From Luteolibacter yonseiensis (lineage in GTDB: Bacteria > Verrucomicrobiota > Verrucomicrobiia > Verrucomicrobiales > Akkermansiaceae): a stretch of 64,000 nucleotides of DNA. A program made the translations under genes and the position numbers. The stretch is taken from contig NZ_JAENIK010000012.1 in assembly GCF_016595465.1 (NCBI RefSeq), forward strand, positions 124,001 through 188,000. Direction: 5' to 3'. Shown piece after piece: positions 59,482 to 64,000 of the stretch. The notes under the pieces are model-generated. The model was not told the DNA's origin, did not search any database, and saw only the letters and a list, made by a program, of their open reading frames with translations. The first letter of the stretch is position 1; each line of letters starts with the position of its first letter.

Positions 59482-60561
59482 ATGGCGAAGGTGTTGGTAG
59501 GACTCTCAGGCGGCGTTGATAGCGCGGTCGCGGCGGCGCTGATGGTCGAGCAGGGCCACGAGGTTGCGGCGGGATACATGAAAAACTGGGTGAACGATGA
59601 AGGAATTCCCGGCGATTGCCCGTGGGAACAGGACATCGAGGATGGCCGCGCCGTGGCGAAGTCGCTGGGTATCGAGTTCCGGGTCATCGACCTCATCGAT
59701 TCCTACAAGGACCGCATCGTGGACTACCTTGTGGAGGGCTACCGCTCCGGGATCACGCCGAATCCCGACGTCTGGTGCAACCGTGAGATGAAATTCGGCG
59801 TCTTTCTGGACTACGCGCTTTCCCAGGGATTCGAGCACGTCGCCACCGGACATTACGCCCGCCATCGGATTCTCCCGAGCGGCCAGGCTGCCATCCTGCG
59901 TGGCGCGGATCCGAACAAGGACCAGAGCTATTTCCTGTCCCTCATGACCCAACAGCAGGCGGCGCACGCGTTGTTTCCCACCGGGGAAATGCTCAAGCCG
60001 GAGGTGCGGGAGGTCGCGCGGCGCTTCAATCTCCCCGTGGCGGAGAAAAAGGACAGCCAGGGAATCTGTTTCCTCGGACAGGTGAAGATGAGCGACTTCC
60101 TCCGTCACTATGTCGCCGACACACCGGGTGAGATCGTTGATCTCTCCGGAAAAGTGCTCGGTGAGCACCGCGGTCTCCACCTCTACACCCTCGGCCAACG
60201 GAAAGGCCACGGAGTCGCCTCGCCGCGTGACGGCATGGCCTATGTGGTCGTTGGGAAAAATCCGTCCAAGAACCAGCTCATCGTCGGTTGGGATGATCCC
60301 GAATCCGCAGGACTCTATATCACCTCGTGCGTCGTCGGAACCATTTCCACCCTGAACGAACCCTTCGATAAAAAGCGCCCGGTCGAAGCCCAGCCCCGCT
60401 ACCGGGCCAAGGCGGAATCCGCCGTGCTGGAGCCCTTGGAGGAAGGCAGGGTGAGATTGAAATTCCAGCGCCCGCAACGGGCCATCGCCCCCGGCCAGAT
60501 CTGCGCCTTCTATGATGGAGGACGGTTGCTGGGGGGAGGGGTGTTCGAGAGCACGGAGTGA
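59482..60561 (+). CDS. mnmA: tRNA-specific 2-thiouridylase
   Basis: 359 residues. Adds sulfur to U34 of Lys, Glu and Gln tRNAs. PP-loop SGGVDS (9-14), first catalytic cysteine C99 (NPDVWCNREMKFG), ATGHYAR, and second cysteine C196 (KKDSQGICFLG), followed by the C-terminal beta barrel (GLHLYTLGQRKGHGV). Sulfur comes from IscS via carrier proteins not in view. Standard length. Start ATG 59482 gives MAKVLVGLSGG. Confidence 0.96.
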   Translation: MAKVLVGLSGGVDSAVAAALMVEQGHEVAAGYMKNWVNDEGIPGDCPWEQDIEDGRAVAKSLGIEFRVIDLIDSYKDRIVDYLVEGYRSGITPNPDVWCNREMKFGVFLDYALSQGFEHVATGHYARHRILPSGQAAILRGADPNKDQSYFLSLMTQQQAAHALFPTGEMLKPEVREVARRFNLPVAEKKDSQGICFLGQVKMSDFLRHYVADTPGEIVDLSGKVLGEHRGLHLYTLGQRKGHGVASPRDGMAYVVVGKNPSKNQLIVGWDDPESAGLYITSCVVGTISTLNEPFDKKRPVEAQPRYRAKAESAVLEPLEEGRVRLKFQRPQRAIAPGQICAFYDGGRLLGGGVFESTE

Positions 60562-60610
60562 GGAATGCAGGGGGCCGTCATGGCAAGTCCATCCATTCGG
60601 GAAACCGTTG

Positions 60611-61567
60611 TTACTTCGGCCCGAATCGGTAAACGGTCACCACCGCCGCATGGTCGGAGGGCCAGGGGTTGTCCACGACGGGGGAGATGTCGCAGCCCCA
60701 TTCACCGATGGTTTTGCCCGCTTTTCCGGCGAAGACGCGGGAAGTGATGGGCCGGATGCCCTTCCCCTTGTGGAAGATGTAGTCGATGCGGTCCTGTGGT
60801 TCGCCTTCCTTGTGGATGGTTGACCAAGTGGTGCCGGGCGTTTCGACGGGATCCGGATGCAACAACCGGAAGGAATCCACGAGTCCGGCTTGGAAGGGGA
60901 GGACTGTGGCCGGCCACGGCATGGAGGTGATGCCCGGGTGGCTGGAGGTGGTTTTTTCCACCCGGTCGAGATGGGAGGGCGAGTTGAAATCGCCTGTGAG
61001 GAACACAGGGGTGGCGTCGCTTTGGGCGAGGTGGGTGGCCATGGATTCCAGGATGCCGGTGATCTGCCTGGTCCGCTGTGATTTCCGCTCCTCCGCCATG
61101 ACCTGTTCCGAAGTCGAACCCGTCGGTCGGGCGGCGTAGGGACCGTAATGCCCGGCATCCAGATGGATGTTGAAGAGGATGAAATCGTGGCCGGGTTTCC
61201 CATCCATATGGATCTTCGCCGCGACGGCGCGCGCCGGGTCGATGCCACCGACATCGAATGTTTCGAGAATCGGATGGCGGCTGACGATCTGCGCTCCGCC
61301 CGAACCGGATTTCGCACGATGGAATCCAAGCTCCGCCGCGAGTTTGTCGGCGGTTTCCACGGAACATTCCTGCAGCCCGATGACATCCGCACCGGCCTCC
61401 TTGATCGAAGCAACCGCTTTTGTGATGCCGCCATTGACTTTGGTGAATTGGTACCAGCAGTTGAAGGTCATCACGGAAAGCTCGGCACCTTTTTCTTCCG
61501 CACCCGCGCCAGGGGTGAAAAATGTGGAGAGGAGCAGCATCGGAAAAATCAGGCGCGTGTTCGTCAT
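60611..61567 (-). CDS. Secreted endonuclease/exonuclease/phosphatase family protein
   Basis: 318 residues with a signal peptide (MTNTRLIFPMLLLSTFFTPGAGA, cleavage near 23). The EEP fold is clear: SVMTFNCWYQ, VIGLQECSVE with the metal Glu, FILFNIHLDA, VFLTGDFNSPSHLD, DRIDYIFHKG and the terminal SDHAAVVT with Asp-His. Members cut nucleic acids, sphingomyelin or phosphoinositides; the export and the short length suit an extracytoplasmic phosphodiesterase, substrate unknown. Convergent with mnmA across 49 bp. Confidence 0.9.
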   Translation of the reverse strand: MTNTRLIFPMLLLSTFFTPGAGAEEKGAELSVMTFNCWYQFTKVNGGITKAVASIKEAGADVIGLQECSVETADKLAAELGFHRAKSGSGGAQIVSRHPILETFDVGGIDPARAVAAKIHMDGKPGHDFILFNIHLDAGHYGPYAARPTGSTSEQVMAEERKSQRTRQITGILESMATHLAQSDATPVFLTGDFNSPSHLDRVEKTTSSHPGITSMPWPATVLPFQAGLVDSFRLLHPDPVETPGTTWSTIHKEGEPQDRIDYIFHKGKGIRPITSRVFAGKAGKTIGEWGCDISPVVDNPWPSDHAAVVTVYRFGPK

Positions 61568-61653
61568 GTCGGGATTCTAGGGGAGAAAAAACCCGCAACA
61601 CACGGTAAATCCGGACCTAGTCACAAGTCGGAGCAGCAGGAGTGTTTCGTCTG

Positions 61654-61699
61654 AAAAATGGAAAAGCCCATGGGAAACGCGGAGCGTCTCCCATGGGCT
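61654..61699 (-). terminator. Terminator of the EF-hand gene
   Basis: GCCCATGGGA (61666-61675) and TCCCATGGGC (61689-61698) form a perfect 10-bp stem. Read on the minus strand it is followed by TTTTCCATTTTT, a fitting T tract, 20 bp after the EF-hand stop. Confidence 0.88.
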
Positions 61700-61718
61700 G
61701 CCATGAGCTTGTTTCAGA

Positions 61719-62204
61719 TCACTCGCCTGCTGGTGGCTGGCCTTCCTGGCCTTTGCCTTCTGGGCCGCCACGGCGACCACCGGGGCCTCCCGGACCACCG
61801 CGACCGCCGAACGGGATTTCCTCGCCAGCGTCACGGGCGGCCTTGATTTCCTCAGGTCCGAGCTTGCCGTCCTTGTCGGCGTCGTATTTTTCGAGGAGTG
61901 CCTTGCGCTTGGCTTGGAACTCGGCGCGAACGGCCTTGTTCTCCTCTTCGGAAAGCTTGCCGTCTCCGTCCTTGTCGAACTTCTTGATGAGTTCGGCCTG
62001 GCGCTTTTCCTGTTCGGCCTTGCGGTCGGCTTGGAAGGCCTTGCGCTCTTCGTCGGAGAGCTTGCCGTCGCCGTCCTTGTCATACTTCTTCACGACTTCG
62101 GCAGGGAGTTCGCGTTGCTCGCGCTTCGGCTTCTCGTCCTGGGCGGTGGCGAATGCTGCGGTACCGAGGATGGCACCGAGGGTAAGGAATGTGGTGGTTT
62201 TCAT
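61719..62204 (-). CDS. Exported EF-hand protein
   Basis: 161 residues with a signal peptide (MKTTTFLTLGAILGTAAFATA, about 21). Three canonical EF-hand loops: D42-E53 (DKDGDGKLSDEE), D77-E88 (DKDGDGKLSEEE) and D108-E119 (DADKDGKLGPEE), spaced 31-35 residues by Lys/Glu/Arg-rich helices. A Gly/Pro-rich tail follows (GGRGGPGGPGG). It probably binds calcium outside the cytoplasm; no partner is evident. Proteins like this, small and exported with repeated EF-hands, are frequent in verrucomicrobia and planctomycetes. Followed by a strong terminator, so it is transcribed alone. Confidence 0.92.
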   Translation of the reverse strand: MKTTTFLTLGAILGTAAFATAQDEKPKREQRELPAEVVKKYDKDGDGKLSDEERKAFQADRKAEQEKRQAELIKKFDKDGDGKLSEEENKAVRAEFQAKRKALLEKYDADKDGKLGPEEIKAARDAGEEIPFGGRGGPGGPGGRRGGPEGKGQEGQPPAGE

Positions 62205-62342
62205 CAATTGGTTCGGTTGGAATCTGGAGACCGTTTCGAGGTCCCGCATGCCCTTCAAACCACGGTTCTGGAAAAAGGTTGCGCACCGGTGTGTGGAATG
62301 AGTTGCCACACCCGCCGGACCCGTCTTGGATTCCTTCAGTAA

Positions 62343-63266
62343 ATGGCAGCCCACCCGACGCCTCCCGCACAATCCAAGGCCATCGTCTTCCTCCGGCGAA
62401 GTGCCAGCACGCTCTTCCTGTGGGGGCTTGTCACCGCGATCTTCGTCAGCGGGAAATCCTGGGGAATGCTCGGATTGATGGCGGTTCTGACGATGATCGC
62501 CACCATCGAATATTTCAAAATGATGCGCGCGGCGGCGGTGAAATGCTTCCCTTGCTTCGGCATCGCGCTGGCGGCCATCTATTGCGGTGTGCTTTCCTGG
62601 CATTTCGTGAAAGGCGGGACCTCTCTCCCGACCGACATGGACGCGCTTTATGTTTTCCTGGCCGTGGCGGTGCCCTTCACCCTGCAGCTCCGCCACCCGA
62701 TCCGTGGATTGGAATCCCTGCAGGCGGTGGCGGTGAACCTGTTGGGCTTTGTTTACATCGCGCTTCTGTTCAACTTCGCCACCCGCGTCACGTTCATGGC
62801 ACCGGGCGCGAATTCAGTGCCGGGCCTTGTCGGCCATTCCGGTGCCTTCCTGCTGCTCTGGCTGCTCGCCGTGACGAAATTCACCGACATGGGCGCCTAC
62901 ATCGTCGGTTCCATGATCGGCCGCCACAAGATGATCCCGCACGTGAGTCCGGGAAAAACCTGGGAGGGTTTCGGTGGCGCCCTGCTTTTCTCCCAACTCG
63001 CCGCCTGCGGATTGTATGCCCTGTTTCCGGATCACCTCGGCTTTTTCAAGAACTGGGGCCATGTGGTTTTCCTCGGCTTCCTGCTGTCGATTCTGGCGGT
63101 CATCGGTGATCTTGCGGAAAGCGTGCTCAAGCGTGCGATCAATGCGAAGGATTCCGGCAGCATGCTGCCCGGCATCGGTGGATCGCTCGACCTCATCGAC
63201 AGCATCTGCTTCACCGCACCCGCCCTGTATTTCTATCTGAAATGGGTCCTGCTCCCCGCCGCATGA
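62343..63266 (+). CDS. cdsA: Phosphatidate cytidylyltransferase
   Basis: 307 residues with about eight membrane helices. Makes CDP-diacylglycerol, precursor of all phospholipid head groups. The C-terminal signature SVLKRAINAKDSGSMLPGIG then GSLDLIDS (about 258-285) is intact except that the common DR is DL. TDMGAYIVGSMIGRHKM and HVSPGKTWEGF precede it. Start ATG 62343 (MAAHPTPPA). Its stop overlaps dxr by 4 nt, the usual cdsA-dxr order of envelope and isoprenoid gene clusters. Confidence 0.94.
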   Translation: MAAHPTPPAQSKAIVFLRRSASTLFLWGLVTAIFVSGKSWGMLGLMAVLTMIATIEYFKMMRAAAVKCFPCFGIALAAIYCGVLSWHFVKGGTSLPTDMDALYVFLAVAVPFTLQLRHPIRGLESLQAVAVNLLGFVYIALLFNFATRVTFMAPGANSVPGLVGHSGAFLLLWLLAVTKFTDMGAYIVGSMIGRHKMIPHVSPGKTWEGFGGALLFSQLAACGLYALFPDHLGFFKNWGHVVFLGFLLSILAVIGDLAESVLKRAINAKDSGSMLPGIGGSLDLIDSICFTAPALYFYLKWVLLPAA

Positions 63267-64000
63267 GTGATCTGCCAGTGAAACGCCGCGTCGTGCTGCT
63301 GGGGTCCACGGGCTCCATCGGCTGTTCCTCGCTCAAGGTTGCGGAAGAGCTTCCGGAGCAGATCGAGATCATCGCGCTCGCCGCGTGCGGAAATGTGGGA
63401 AAACTCGCCGCCCAGGTCCGTGAAACCGGTGTCCGGCATGTGGCGATCTACGACGAAACCAAGGAGGCCGAACTGCGCGCCCTGGTTCCGGAGGATGTGA
63501 ATATTTATCCGGGTCCTGACGGTTTGTTGGAACTCGCCACGCTGGCGGATGCGGATGTGGTGCTGGTCGCCATCGTCGGCACCGCGGGGCTTTATCCCGC
63601 CCTAGCCGCCATCGAGGCCGGGAAGGATCTTGCGATCGCTTCAAAGGAGATTCTTGTCATGGCCGGGGAAATCGTCACCGCCGCCGCCGAAAAACGGGGA
63701 GTGAAACTCCTGCCCGTGGACAGCGAGCACAACGCGATTTTCCAGTGTCTCGACGGCCATCGCGGCGGTGAAAACGAGGTTTCCCGGCTTATTCTGACCG
63801 CTTCGGGCGGTCCCTTCCGGACCCTGCCATCCGATCAGATCGCGGACGTCACGCTCGCCCAAGCGCTCAGGCATCCCACCTGGGAGATGGGACCGAAGAT
63901 CACCATCGACTCCGCGACCCTTTTCAACAAGGGGCTGGAAATGATCGAGGCGCGCTGGTTGTTCGGAATCGGGATGGACCGCATCGATGTGGTGGTGCAT
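63263..64000 (+). CDS. dxr: 1-deoxy-D-xylulose 5-phosphate reductoisomerase, N-terminal part (cut by window edge)
   Basis: 246 residues visible. NADPH motif LLGSTGSIGCSSL (12-24), VAIVGTAGL, SKEILVMAGEI, the metal and substrate site VDSEHNAIFQ, TASGGPFR and HPTWEMGPKITIDSATLFNK. Commits DXP to the MEP pathway of isoprenoid synthesis (NADPH- and Mn/Mg-dependent). ATG 63263 overlaps the cdsA stop (ATGA). The last about 140 residues, including the C-terminal helical domain, are beyond the window. Confidence 0.96.
   Translation, partial: MSDLPVKRRVVLLGSTGSIGCSSLKVAEELPEQIEIIALAACGNVGKLAAQVRETGVRHVAIYDETKEAELRALVPEDVNIYPGPDGLLELATLADADVVLVAIVGTAGLYPALAAIEAGKDLAIASKEILVMAGEIVTAAAEKRGVKLLPVDSEHNAIFQCLDGHRGGENEVSRLILTASGGPFRTLPSDQIADVTLAQALRHPTWEMGPKITIDSATLFNKGLEMIEARWLFGIGMDRIDVVVH

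Overview
The window reads as a chromosomal segment of a GC-rich, diderm, heterotrophic bacterium. The best guess is Verrucomicrobiota of the Luteolibacter/Verrucomicrobiaceae type, at moderate confidence. The reasons are the mix of families: meso-DAP synthesis (dapA, dapF), a DmsB-DmsC fusion, ThuA and DUF3500 secreted proteins, GH92/GH125 mannosidases, FGE-domain kinases, a WXG100/FtsK-like locus, and many ECF sigma/anti-sigma and kinase genes. I saw no rRNA, tRNA, CRISPR array, insertion sequence or phage genes. Gene density is high, and most genes sit in short co-directional runs with ATGA overlaps.

Layout. 1-422 is the start of a DEAD-box helicase. 584-5436 is a four-gene unit resembling a type VII (ESX-like) secretion locus: a WXG100-like protein, a coiled-coil protein, a 70-aa protein and a three-module FtsK/EssC-like ATPase. 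5495-10637 holds chromate transporter chrA, an ECF sigma factor overlapping a Ser/Thr kinase with PEGA and formylglycine-enzyme-like domains, and an OsmC protein. 10716-19093 is metabolism on the minus strand (class V aminotransferase, dapA, a WcbI-GSCFA fusion, dapF, trpA, an Aas-like acyl-CoA/ACP synthetase). 19205-25563 holds a PhoB/PhoR-like pair, a left-handed beta-helix transferase, tlyA, a DUF3500 protein and a DAHP synthase.

25734-31001 is the first highlight: a three-gene operon laid out like Ralstonia phcBSRQ (3-OH-PAME type quorum sensing). A PhcB-like methyltransferase is followed by one long kinase that looks like PhcS fused to PhcR, then a PhcQ-like receiver protein. 31047-36835 carries diadenylate cyclase cdaA with a miniature CdaR-like partner, an ECF sigma/anti-sigma pair, sufT, an LMW phosphatase, a RodZ-like protein and a ThuA protein. 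36876-45498 is a nitrate/nitrite assimilation operon (nasS-like sensor, narK transporter, PP2C-kinase fusion, siroheme nitrite reductase, flavodoxin, DmsBC fusion) without a molybdopterin nitrate reductase in view. 47091-53552 is an alpha-mannoside utilisation operon (transporter, ROK kinase, GH92, GH125).

53963-56115 is the second highlight: a bufferin-type RiPP operon. A Sec-exported precursor consists of three exact 26-residue repeats, each with one Cys in a DDCPGKDK motif. It is followed by a DUF692/MNIO enzyme and a DUF2063 partner, with a terminator-like hairpin between precursor and enzymes. The remainder (56156-64000) is mostly housekeeping: an HD hydrolase, yicC, flavodoxin/GNAT/DoxX genes, mnmA, a secreted EEP-family protein, an EF-hand protein, cdsA, and dxr cut by the window edge.
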